Source: CAZVBV01 sp964578905 (GTDB taxonomy: Bacteria; Patescibacteriota; Gracilibacteria; UBA4473). Taken from it: a DNA stretch of 64,000 nt. The translations under genes were made by a program, and so were the position numbers. Position 1 is the stretch's first letter. Each line of letters starts with the position of its first letter. The notes below the pieces were generated by a model. The model did no database searches. It was not told the DNA's origin and saw nothing but the letters and a program-made list of their open reading frames with translations. Shown piece after piece: positions 43,901-51,568 of the stretch. The DNA is taken from NCBI GenBank assembly GCA_964578905.1, contig CAZOER010000001.1, forward strand, positions 44,245-108,244, written 5' to 3'.

Positions 43901-44650
43901 CTATGCAAAAACTTCGAGTCCTTTTTTTGTTACCGCCCCGCAATGTTCCCACTGACACGCATCTTTCCCGTCCGCTGTTACCACTGTCCAGTCGTCTGAT
44001 AATATTTTTACCTGTGGATTTCCACTCGCCACAATCGGTTCGATGGCAATCGTCATTCCTTCTTTGAGCACCATTCCGTCTCCTTTTTTTCCGTAATTAA
44101 ACACGATTGGGTCTTCGTGAAGTTCCTTCCCGAGACCGTGTCCTGTGTATTCTTTGCAAAGAGAATAGCCTCCTTTGTAAATCACATTCTGAATCGCGGC
44201 TCCAATATCTCCAACTCGATTTCCTGTCTTTGCGGCTTTGCATCCCGCCATGAGTGCCTTCTTTACGCAGAGGGAAAATTTCGCACGTTCCTTGTTTTTT
44301 TCATCGCCTCCAACGATAACCGAAAACGCTGCATCCGAATGCAAACCTTTCCAAAGCACTCCACAATCAATCGACAATAAATCTCCGTCCTGCAAAAGTC
44401 TGCTGTCGGGAATCCCATGTACCACCTCTGAATTAATCATCGTACACAGTGTCGCTGGAAAACCATGAAATCCTTTGAAGGCTGGTTTCGCTCCAGCAGC
44501 GGTGATAATGTCTTCGGCAATTGTGTCCAACTCTACGAGGGAAACCCCTGCTTTTATTTTCGCTTTCATTGCCTTTTGTGCAGATTGCAAAATCAGCCCT
44601 GCTTCACGCATGATTTTGAGTTCCTCACAAGTCTTTGGTCGTATCTCCAT
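43901..44650 (-). CDS. map: Methionine aminopeptidase, type I
   Basis: Removes the N-terminal Met from new proteins. The 249-residue type I fold contains the five metal ligands in the expected order: SIDCGVLWKGLHSDAA (two Asp), GHGLGKELHEDP (His), and E in AIEPI and W-T-V-V-T-A-D..QWEHC (two Glu). It follows adk by 47 nt. TTGATT-17-TAGTGT with 9 nt to the ATG gives it a promoter of its own. Confidence 0.95.
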   Translation of the reverse strand: MEIRPKTCEELKIMREAGLILQSAQKAMKAKIKAGVSLVELDTIAEDIITAAGAKPAFKGFHGFPATLCTMINSEVVHGIPDSRLLQDGDLLSIDCGVLWKGLHSDAAFSVIVGGDEKNKERAKFSLCVKKALMAGCKAAKTGNRVGDIGAAIQNVIYKGGYSLCKEYTGHGLGKELHEDPIVFNYGKKGDGMVLKEGMTIAIEPIVASGNPQVKILSDDWTVVTADGKDACQWEHCGAVTKKGLEVFA

Positions 44651-44697
44651 AGTGGAAAGACACTACTTATTCTGCTCGCAAAAATCAACTTTGTTTC

Positions 44698-45261
44698 TTA
44701 TAACCCGAGTTCTGCAATAATGTCTTGCTGGACTTCTTCGATTGGTCGTTCTCCATTTACGGTGATCAATCGATCCTCGCCCTTCCAAGCATCAAGCAGT
44801 GGTTTTGTGTGGTTATAAAAATTCGCAATTCGTTTTTGGATAGATTCATGGTTGTCGTCTGCTCGGCCTTCGATCTCTGCGCGCTTCAACAAGCGTGCCA
44901 AAGCCTCTTCGTCAGACAAGTGTACTTCAAGCGCTCGGAACTCCCTGTTGTGCTGCGAGAGCAGGGCTTCCAGACTCACTCGTTGTTCTTCCGATCGTGG
45001 AATTCCGTCGAAGATTACGGCAATTTCTGGTGAGATTTGTGAGAAAAAGTGTTCCACAATTTCCATTACAATTTCATTCGGAACCAAGTCTCCACGCTCT
45101 GTAATTTCTTTTACCTTCCGTCCGAGTTCTGAATCTTCTTTCGCAATTGCTCGAAGTTCGCCTCCTGTTTCGAAAATCTTGTAGCCAAATTTCTCAGCCA
45201 AAATCTTCCCCTGAGTCCCTTTTCCGGACCCCTGAATACCGACAAGTATAAGATCTGTCAT
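44698..45261 (-). CDS. adk: Adenylate kinase (short LID form)
   Basis: Interconverts ATP+AMP and 2 ADP. The 187-residue protein has P-loop GIQGSGKGTQ (7-16), the AMP-binding ETGGELRAIA (Thr/Arg), the FDGIPRSEEQ segment and RAEIEGRADDNHE, in place of the long LID. Adk usually has FDGFPRT; here Ile-Pro-Arg-Ser is used. Its ATG overlaps the nrdR stop by 4 nt, so it is translationally coupled to nrdR. Confidence 0.93.
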   Translation of the reverse strand: MTDLILVGIQGSGKGTQGKILAEKFGYKIFETGGELRAIAKEDSELGRKVKEITERGDLVPNEIVMEIVEHFFSQISPEIAVIFDGIPRSEEQRVSLEALLSQHNREFRALEVHLSDEEALARLLKRAEIEGRADDNHESIQKRIANFYNHTKPLLDAWKGEDRLITVNGERPIEEVQQDIIAELGL

Positions 45262-45710
45262 TCTTTGTGTTTAAATATATTAGAAATTTCTTTTTTAAAT
45301 GTTTCGACGTCTTTGAATTCTTTGTACACCGACGCAAAACGAATAAAGGCCACGTCATCCAGCTGTCGAAGCATCTCCACAATGTCTTCTCCGATTGTTT
45401 GGGATGAAATTATTTTTTCTCCTGCCCATTTTTCTTCGAGCTCTGAGAGTTTTTCACGAATTTTTTCAATTGATACCGGACGCTTTCCGCATGCCACGAG
45501 AATTCCTCGTTCGAGTTTCTCTCGGTCATAGGCTTCTGCGCTCCCGTCTTTTTTCTCCACCATGAGGTTTGTTGTCTGCATTCGTTCAAAGGTCGTAAAT
45601 CGGAACGAACACTCCGGACATTCTCGTCGTCGTCGAATCGCCCCACCTCCATCAGAGGTTCGTGAGTCGATTACTTTACTGTCATCGAAGGCGCAACTAG
45701 GACATTTCAT
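45258..45710 (-). CDS. nrdR: Transcriptional repressor NrdR
   Basis: A zinc-finger plus ATP-cone repressor of ribonucleotide reductase genes. The 150-residue protein starts with the zinc ribbon MKCPSC...RRECPEC and continues with the conserved RFTTFER and the ATP-cone (VEKKDGSAEAYDREKLERGI). Length is normal. No reductase gene is in the window. It precedes adk with an ATGA overlap and follows smpB by 12 nt. Confidence 0.96.
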   Translation of the reverse strand: MKCPSCAFDDSKVIDSRTSDGGGAIRRRRECPECSFRFTTFERMQTTNLMVEKKDGSAEAYDREKLERGILVACGKRPVSIEKIREKLSELEEKWAGEKIISSQTIGEDIVEMLRQLDDVAFIRFASVYKEFKDVETFKKEISNIFKHKE

Positions 45711-45722
45711 GCGGAATAGAGT

Positions 45723-46181
45723 TTAGCGAGCATTAAAATTTTTTAAAGTCTGGCGGGCGGTTTTTTGATTTGATCGATCTTTGAGCACTTGGCGTTTCTC
45801 GTGTTTTTTTCGCCCTTTTCCAATAATGACTTCACATTTTATATTTCGTCCTTTGATATAAATTCTTATCGGCGCAATGGTGTGCCCTTTTTCACTGGAT
45901 TTAATCGCAATTTTTTCGATTTCTTTTCTTGTGAGAAGAAGTTTCTTTGGTCGTTCTTTTGGTTGTACTTCTGCAGAATATCTCCACTGTGGAACTTGGA
46001 AGTTTTCCAAAAAGACCTCTCCGTCACGAAAACGAATCCAAGCACCCTTGAGGTTTCCATGTTTCTCCCGAAGTGATTTCACCTCCCATCCCTCCAGCGC
46101 CATTCCCGCTTCAAAGGTATCAATAATCTCGTAATCAAAACGAATACGTCTATTTTCGAGAAGGGTATTATTGGTCTTCAT
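45723..46181 (-). CDS. smpB: SsrA-binding protein SmpB
   Basis: Brings tmRNA to stalled ribosomes. The 152-residue protein has the family's ENRRIRFDYEI, EAGMALEGWEVKSLR, and a basic C-terminal tail (HEKRQVLKDRSNQKTARQ) that enters the ribosome. The tmRNA gene is not recognised in this window. It leads the smpB-nrdR-adk run. A weak TTGTAA-17-CATTGT with 9 nt to the ATG lies upstream. Confidence 0.96.
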   Translation of the reverse strand: MKTNNTLLENRRIRFDYEIIDTFEAGMALEGWEVKSLREKHGNLKGAWIRFRDGEVFLENFQVPQWRYSAEVQPKERPKKLLLTRKEIEKIAIKSSEKGHTIAPIRIYIKGRNIKCEVIIGKGRKKHEKRQVLKDRSNQKTARQTLKNFNAR

Positions 46182-46224
46182 TGCGCCGGCACAATGCCAG
46201 AAAACGTCCTCTTTTACAACCCTG

Positions 46225-47883
46225 TCAATTCACCGTTTCTCCGAAACATTTTTCGCAAGTCACCTGTTCTGGTCGATCTGGAGCGAATGTGGTTTTCAGC
46301 GCCGTTGAGCATTTTGCGCACATTCGGTCAAAGAGTTCTCTCGGGTTTCGTAAGTTCATTCGATCTTTGTGTCGGCAGTCGAAACATCTATGTGGGATTG
46401 GAAGTCCGATCGTTTTATAGAATTTCAATTCTGGCCGTTGTATCTGATAATTCTTTTTACAAGACGTGCAGGCAAAAATTTCTACCACAACGTCATCTCC
46501 TGTTTTTGCAATTGTTTCTGGGAAAGGAATACTCGCGGGTTGGTAATCTTTTTTGTCTTCCTCTCTCCACTTCCAGCCCTGCTTCAGTGCCTCCTCCTTG
46601 GTGACAGGGAAATAGTCCTGCGCATTGGTCTCATTGTAGGCAACAGGGGACATTGTAATGGGAAAAAACTCTCCCCATTCACCTGTTTGTTTCATGTGTT
46701 CGATGATTTTGTCTCGAAGAACGAGGTATTCATCTTTCGTATATTGCTTATTGAAAATACAGTATTCTGCATGCTTGAGTCCCATACATCCAAAACAATT
46801 CCGAGAATTGTTTACACATAACTTTGAATACATGATGTCATAACACCCCGTCCATACTTGATCAGAAAAGAGAACATTTTGAACTCCGTCTCCAATTTCA
46901 TGATTGTCGCAACAAAACGCCACCCCCTCTTTGGATCCAAAAACCGTCATGTCATACGTTTTTTTTACGTTTCGAGAATTAAAGACCCATTTGCAGTCCT
47001 GCCCATTGTTCAGGTCATAACATTCTTCGCATCGCTGTGTGTTGTTGAGATATTCCCCTGTCGACTCTTCGTTTTGCACGCCCGTGAGAAATTTATGAGG
47101 ATATTTTTGAGAAAAAATTTGAAAGTCTTGGCGCATTTTTTGCAGTCCTGCAAAAGTAGAAAGCGTCACGCCTTTCACTTTCTCTTCGTATTCTTCTTTC
47201 GTACATTTTTGATTAAGAAAGTAATACTGTTTGTTGCGCAAATTTACACATCCGAAACAATTCGAACACCCAATGCAGTTCTTGAGAAACCAAGAGTCGT
47301 GACAGGTCTTACTATTTTGAGAAAATTTCAGTTCGTAACAATTCGTGCAATCGATGCATTCATAGCACAGCTCACAATTGGTTACGTGTGCACAATCACT
47401 GCAAAATCGAGAATCAAAGACATATCCACTATACCAACAGGACTCATCATGGTCGGCTTCGAATACAAGGTAGCAATTTTTAGACCACCCACATTGGTTT
47501 ACGAATTCACAGTTCTGATTTTTGGACACAGAGCGAGCCAATTGTGGAACACTATTCATTAGGGCTTCAAACTGTGGAAAAAAGGGTTGTGAGAAATCAA
47601 AATCTCGTCCGTATTCTTTCGGATCCCAATTGTCAGAATACCAGTAGTCTGGGTCATACACTGGAAAGGGCGCTCTCCCTTTTTCATACACAGAGAGTAT
47701 TTGTTTCCCACTTCCATCACACGTCCTTCGATAGAGATTCTTTTCATTTCGCCATGCGAGTCGTCGTCTCTGGCGTTCTTCTGGGCAAAGCGTTGGGGCC
47801 GGAATCCCCATGTTTTCATAAAACTCAAGGTCACCATCGGTAACTTCAAATTCTTTTCCTGATGCCGTACAAATTTTCTTCAT
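46225..47883 (-). CDS. Cysteine-rich protein of a type seen in CPR genomes, unknown function
   Basis: A 552-residue protein with about 38 Cys. An N-terminal KKICTASGKEF...PTLCPEERQRRR resembles a split zinc ribbon. The central 120-220 region has Cys every few residues in a repeating pattern (NCEFVNQC, FCSDC, NCELCYECIDCTNC, NCIGCSNCFGC), and a second such block lies at about 330-385. The C-terminus has three CxxC-type ribbons (CTSC, CFDC, CAKC/CEKC). The periodic Cys/Asn pattern suggests a stacked, helix-like metalloprotein, but that is inference. Homologues in databases have sometimes carried an unsupported CAIB/BAIF label. TTGATT-17-TACAGT lies 12 nt before the ATG. Confidence 0.75.
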   Translation of the reverse strand: MKKICTASGKEFEVTDGDLEFYENMGIPAPTLCPEERQRRRLAWRNEKNLYRRTCDGSGKQILSVYEKGRAPFPVYDPDYWYSDNWDPKEYGRDFDFSQPFFPQFEALMNSVPQLARSVSKNQNCEFVNQCGWSKNCYLVFEADHDESCWYSGYVFDSRFCSDCAHVTNCELCYECIDCTNCYELKFSQNSKTCHDSWFLKNCIGCSNCFGCVNLRNKQYYFLNQKCTKEEYEEKVKGVTLSTFAGLQKMRQDFQIFSQKYPHKFLTGVQNEESTGEYLNNTQRCEECYDLNNGQDCKWVFNSRNVKKTYDMTVFGSKEGVAFCCDNHEIGDGVQNVLFSDQVWTGCYDIMYSKLCVNNSRNCFGCMGLKHAEYCIFNKQYTKDEYLVLRDKIIEHMKQTGEWGEFFPITMSPVAYNETNAQDYFPVTKEEALKQGWKWREEDKKDYQPASIPFPETIAKTGDDVVVEIFACTSCKKNYQIQRPELKFYKTIGLPIPHRCFDCRHKDRMNLRNPRELFDRMCAKCSTALKTTFAPDRPEQVTCEKCFGETVN

Positions 47884-47932
47884 CTTCTGTCAGAAACTGT
47901 ACCCTTCGGGTTTAGAAAAATCAAACACGCTT

Positions 47933-49588
47933 TTATTTCCCGAATCCCTTCGCGTCGTTTAAACGCGTTTCTTTTTGTTTTTGTCTTTCTAGCACTTGTA
48001 CAAAGTTTTGAAAATCCTGTTTCAATAGGTCTTCTGAAATATTACCTTCATACAAATTTTCTATAAAAAGCTCCCACCCCACCAACGTCTCTTTTTCTTC
48101 TTTTGTCATATCCGTTCCGAGAATCTTTTTTTCGAGAATTTCCTTCGCCGTCCCCTCAAAAAGATCTAGTATTTTTTCGTTCAGCTTTGTTTCAAAAAAT
48201 GTCCAATTGGCGCTTATAAAACCGGTAAAACATTCTTCTCGTGTGAATTTTTTTGCAGAAGCCGTTTCTTCTTTTTGTTTCGGCTTGGATTGTTTCGACT
48301 TCCTCACAAAGGCTGTAAATTCATCCTCGATAATCCCTTTTGCTCGTTTTGTTTTTTGAGCAACTCGAGAAAGGATTTCGTCTTTTTCAATTGGACGAAA
48401 AACGAATTGAAGAAAGTGAAAAATAGAATCGAGGAATCTTTTTTCTCCCTCAATAGAACCATCGAGGTTTTTTTCAGCGAATCTTTCAAGTAAAAATTGC
48501 ACCGCATTCTGTGCCCCTCCAATAACTTCTTTGAGCTTTTCTGGGTCTTTTTGAGCAATTTCATCGAGATCTTTCTTTCCTGGGATGTCGATGATAAATG
48601 GATTGAGCTCCATTTTGAGAACCATTTCTGTTGACCGGAGTGTCGCTTTTTTTCCGGCAAGGTCTGAATCGAACGCGAGGTATATGTTTTTTGTGAGTCG
48701 TTTTATCAAACGCAAATGATCTTCCGTAAGTGAAGTTCCACATGTTGCCACGCAGTTTTTGAATCCTGCGGAGTGTGTAGAAATCACATCAAAATTTCCT
48801 TCGACTAAAATAACCGCATCCTTTTCACGGATTATTTTTCGCGCTCGGTGCAATCCGAAGAGGGTTGCGCTCTTGTGATAGACTGGATTCTCTGGGGAGT
48901 TCACATACTTCGCTACTTTCTTTTCTCCTGATAGATCCCGCCCCGTGAAGGCGATAATTTCTCCATTTTTGGGTTCAAAGATCGGGATCATAAGTCGTCC
49001 GTGGAATCGATCCTGCATTTTCTTTCCTCCAAATTCTCGTTCAAATGCCACCCCCGATTGAGCGATCATGTCTTGTGAGAAACCGGAATTAAGAAGGTGT
49101 TTCGTCAGTCCATCTTTTGCCGTTCCTCCAAATCCGAGCCACCATTCTTTTGCAATTTTGCTCGTAATTTTTCGGTTCTCAAGGTATTTCGTTGCTTTGG
49201 CCGATTTCTCAAGTTGTGTTTGGAAATATTCTCCTGCCTTTCTGTGCAACGCAAAGATGTCTTTCTTTTCTTCTCGAGAGGGTCCTTTTTCTTTTTCAAA
49301 ATCTTTCGGAACCTCCATTCCCGCATTATCGGCTAATACTTGCACGGCTTCCGCGAAGCTGAAGCTTTCCATCTTTTCCAAGAAAGAAATCGCATCTCCT
49401 CCTTCTGATGATCCGAAGTCGTACCAGAATTGTTTGTCTGGAGACACACAAAAACTCGGCGTTCGTTCATTTCGAAACGGAGATCTGCACATGTAATTCT
49501 TCCCTGATTTTTTCAGTTCTGCGTACTTTCGAATAAGCTCGACAATGTCGGTTCTATTCTTGAGGTCTTCGATAAATCTATCGTTCAT
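47933..49588 (-). CDS. dnaG: DNA primase with a degenerate zinc-binding domain
   Basis: Makes RNA primers for replication. The 551-residue protein has the N-terminal zinc-domain fold but not its ligands: the usual C-P-F-H is S-P-F-R (36-39) and the usual C-F-G-C is D-F-G-S (57-60). The central TOPRIM core is intact (LVEGNFDVI, then FDSDLAGKKA), as is the GGTAKDGLT-type region that precedes it. The C-terminal helicase-binding part is divergent. Zinc loss probably changes template recognition rather than catalysis. TTGAAA-17-TAGGTT lies 11 nt before the ATG. Confidence 0.92.
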   Translation of the reverse strand: MNDRFIEDLKNRTDIVELIRKYAELKKSGKNYMCRSPFRNERTPSFCVSPDKQFWYDFGSSEGGDAISFLEKMESFSFAEAVQVLADNAGMEVPKDFEKEKGPSREEKKDIFALHRKAGEYFQTQLEKSAKATKYLENRKITSKIAKEWWLGFGGTAKDGLTKHLLNSGFSQDMIAQSGVAFEREFGGKKMQDRFHGRLMIPIFEPKNGEIIAFTGRDLSGEKKVAKYVNSPENPVYHKSATLFGLHRARKIIREKDAVILVEGNFDVISTHSAGFKNCVATCGTSLTEDHLRLIKRLTKNIYLAFDSDLAGKKATLRSTEMVLKMELNPFIIDIPGKKDLDEIAQKDPEKLKEVIGGAQNAVQFLLERFAEKNLDGSIEGEKRFLDSIFHFLQFVFRPIEKDEILSRVAQKTKRAKGIIEDEFTAFVRKSKQSKPKQKEETASAKKFTREECFTGFISANWTFFETKLNEKILDLFEGTAKEILEKKILGTDMTKEEKETLVGWELFIENLYEGNISEDLLKQDFQNFVQVLERQKQKETRLNDAKGFGK

Positions 49589-49856
49589 GGGTTGGGGCGA
49601 ACCTACTGCAAGTGGGTGTTTTTTTCAAGTTGATTGAAAGTTATTTGACTCGAAGTTCAAGAAAGTGTTGTATGTCCTTGATAGGGCACCACCCGACATC
49701 GAATCACATCATGATGACGAAGCTCTCTGGGAGGCCCTTCTCGTTGAGCCCAATAAAGATCGGGTTAAAAAAAATTAATGCGGCAAGGGTCAGCACAATC
49801 ATAAAAAAGGATGACGAATGGGAACAGATTGGATAGAGAATAAAAAAAGGAAATAC
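49589..49856. other. Gap between dnaG and the next gene, with a possible decayed small gene
   Basis: This stretch holds the dnaG promoter and two overlapping short frames joined at a run of eight A (49767-49774). One frame (from GTG 49665 to TAA 49778) is acidic and protein-like. Shifting by one base at the A run extends it to 49836 (ending DDEWEQIG). A frameshifted or decaying gene is possible. Nothing else is recognised. Confidence 0.3.
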
Positions 49857-49884
49857 TTGACAAAATTGTTTTTCTTGCTAAAAT
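49857..49884 (+). promoter_or_regulatory. Consensus-like promoter
   Basis: TTGACA (49857-49862), a 16-nt spacer and TAAAAT (49879-49884). A second TTGACA overlaps at 49886-49891. The leader to ATG 49916 would be about 25 nt. This is among the closest matches to the sigma-70 consensus in the window. Confidence 0.75.
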
Positions 49885-49915
49885 ATTGACAACTTAAATA
49901 ATTATTTATCAACAC

Positions 49916-50266
49916 ATGGAAAATAATACCAAAAAAAATGAGGTCGTAGCAAAAGTAGAACCCACTTTTGAACTCTCTACTGAAACTTTAAACAAGGACA
50001 ACCTCCTTGCTTTTCTTAAAAAAATAAACCTTGGGGTTATGGTTTCAGGTGATCATGTTCAGTTCTCATCAGTAGACCGGATGAATAGGGATCTTATAAA
50101 AAACAATAAACCCTTTGACGAGTTTCTTGTTGCTATCGCGCACGCAAATCCTGAATTAGGACTTTTGGAAAATAAAGTTGTTATGCACGCAGAAAAAGTT
50201 TCTGAGTTTTCCGGTGTTTGTATCGGAAGTACTGGAGATATGAACAAAGGTCATTCTGAACGATAA
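49916..50266 (+). CDS. Hypothetical protein, 116 aa
   Basis: I do not recognise the family. The protein is soluble and has a Lys/Glu/Asn-rich N-terminus followed by a predicted alpha/beta part (NLLAFLKKINLGVMVSGDHVQFSSV, FDEFLVAIAHANPELGLLENKVVMHAEKV). No signal peptide or membrane helix is seen. It is driven by a near-consensus promoter, which suggests high expression, and sits just upstream of the RNase P RNA gene. Function cannot be assigned. Confidence 0.6.
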   Translation: MENNTKKNEVVAKVEPTFELSTETLNKDNLLAFLKKINLGVMVSGDHVQFSSVDRMNRDLIKNNKPFDEFLVAIAHANPELGLLENKVVMHAEKVSEFSGVCIGSTGDMNKGHSER

Positions 50267-50307
50267 AAAGTTCTTTACTTTGTCCTTGTTCTCAATTAAA
50301 CACAACG

Positions 50308-50666
50308 TGCTCTTTTTAACGTTGTCGCTTTATTTTTATAAATAAAGAGGAAAGTCCGAGCCGCACGAAAAAACCTAGTATCGCTCACAGCGAATCCCCT
50401 ACTTGTAGGGAGGGAAAGTGGCACAGAAATTATGTATCCCTTCGGGGCCCTAGTGAAATATTGGAGAGATGATGCTCCCCATTTGTATTGTCGCAAGACC
50501 TTACAATGCTAAACCCACTGGGCGGAGAAGCGAGTGGCCCAAACTTCTTAAGTGATGTTTTTCTCACGTTTGAGAGAATGTTTGGTCTCGCCGATGACAC
50601 TGTTTGGAAACAAACAGGATCAGATAAATGACAGCTTTTACAGAACTCGGCTTACCAAAAAGAGCA
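50308..50666 (+). ncRNA. rnpB: RNase P RNA (type A-like)
   Basis: The catalytic RNA that removes tRNA 5' leaders. Conserved blocks appear in order: GAGGAAAGTCCGAGC (CR I, about 50346), AGGGAAAGTGGCACAGAAA, the TAAACCCACTGGGCGGAGAAG region (about 50510-50530), GATAAATGACA (about 50622) and ACAGAACTCGGCTTAC (about 50640). The ends pair as TGCTCTTTTT (50308-50317) with AAAAAGAGCA (50657-50666), which fixes the limits as helix P1. A TTTACT-17-TAAACA promoter (50274-50302) would start transcription at about 50308. Exact ends are inferred from this pairing. The protein partner RnpA is not in the window. Confidence 0.93.
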
Positions 50667-50683
50667 TCCTGAGAATACAAACG

Positions 50684-50712
50684 TTGCAAACGGTTGGATT
50701 TTGGGGTACAAA
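50684..50712 (+). promoter_or_regulatory. Promoter of rmlD, leaderless layout
   Basis: TTGCAA (50684-50689), a 17-nt spacer and TACAAA (50707-50712), then 6 nt to ATG 50719. Confidence 0.65.
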
Positions 50713-50718
50713 AAAGTC

Positions 50719-51543
50719 ATGAAAATCCTTTTGCTAGGGAAACGCGGGATGTTGGGATCAGAATTCCTCAAAATAATGGAGGAACAAAATTTTGATTTTC
50801 AAGCACCGACTCACCACGAATTGGATCTTCTGGACTTTGATGCAGTGGATCGATTCCTTGCGCGAGAGTACTTTGATCGGATTATTTATTGTGCCGCGTA
50901 CACGAATGTAGAGGGGGCAGAAACCGAACGGGGGGCCTGTGAACGCATGAATGTGGATGCCCTTCGAAACCTTTTGACGCACAAACAACCAGTGATCCAT
51001 TTCTCAACAGATTATGTTTTTTCTGCACCGGACAATATTGCGATTCCTGAAAATTATCCGAGAGAGCCATTAAATTTTTATGGAGAATCAAAGAAGCAAT
51101 CTGAAATTGTTTTAGAAACTTCGGGTGTTGATTTTTGGAATATCCGAACATCGTGGCTTTTTGGAACAGGAAGAGAAAATTTTCTGACAAAAATTTGGAG
51201 TGCAGCAAAAGAAAATGATGTTCTTGAAATCGTGGGCGATCAAATTGGGCGACCAACCTATGCCAAAGATTTGGCGAAGTTCGTGCTCGATTATTTTATT
51301 TTGAACAAACCAGAATCTGGACACTATCACCTACAAAACTCTGGCGATCCTGTGAGTTGGGCCGGCTTTGCACAGTACTTTTTGGACAAAAAAGGGTGGA
51401 AAGGAGCGGTGAAAACAATCTCTTCAGAAGAAAGACAATACAAAGCCGAACGCCCAAAGAATTCTGTCTTTATGAATACGAAACTTCCCGAAGGACTTCG
51501 TGATTGGAAAGAGGCAGTCGACGAATTCGTGGAAAGTGTATAA
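50719..51543 (+). CDS. rfbD: dTDP-4-dehydrorhamnose reductase
   Basis: The last step of dTDP-L-rhamnose synthesis. The 274-residue SDR enzyme has the N-terminal nucleotide-binding LLGKRGMLGSEF (GxxGxLG type), the FSTDYVFSAP motif and the Tyr-x3-Lys pair in FYGESKKQSE. The start 50719 (MKILLLG) is 6 nt after TACAAA of a TTGCAA-17-TACAAA promoter; a TTG at 50701 would precede the -10. With rmlB at 36898 it supports a rhamnose-containing surface glycan. Confidence 0.93.
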   Translation: MKILLLGKRGMLGSEFLKIMEEQNFDFQAPTHHELDLLDFDAVDRFLAREYFDRIIYCAAYTNVEGAETERGACERMNVDALRNLLTHKQPVIHFSTDYVFSAPDNIAIPENYPREPLNFYGESKKQSEIVLETSGVDFWNIRTSWLFGTGRENFLTKIWSAAKENDVLEIVGDQIGRPTYAKDLAKFVLDYFILNKPESGHYHLQNSGDPVSWAGFAQYFLDKKGWKGAVKTISSEERQYKAERPKNSVFMNTKLPEGLRDWKEAVDEFVESV

Positions 51544-51568
51544 ACTCTGGAAAATTTTTCCCTTTATA

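Noticed and set aside
46225..47883. CAIB/BAIF family CoA-transferase
   Set aside because: None of the motifs of that family are visible. The protein is Cys-rich and zinc-ribbon-like, so the label is not used.
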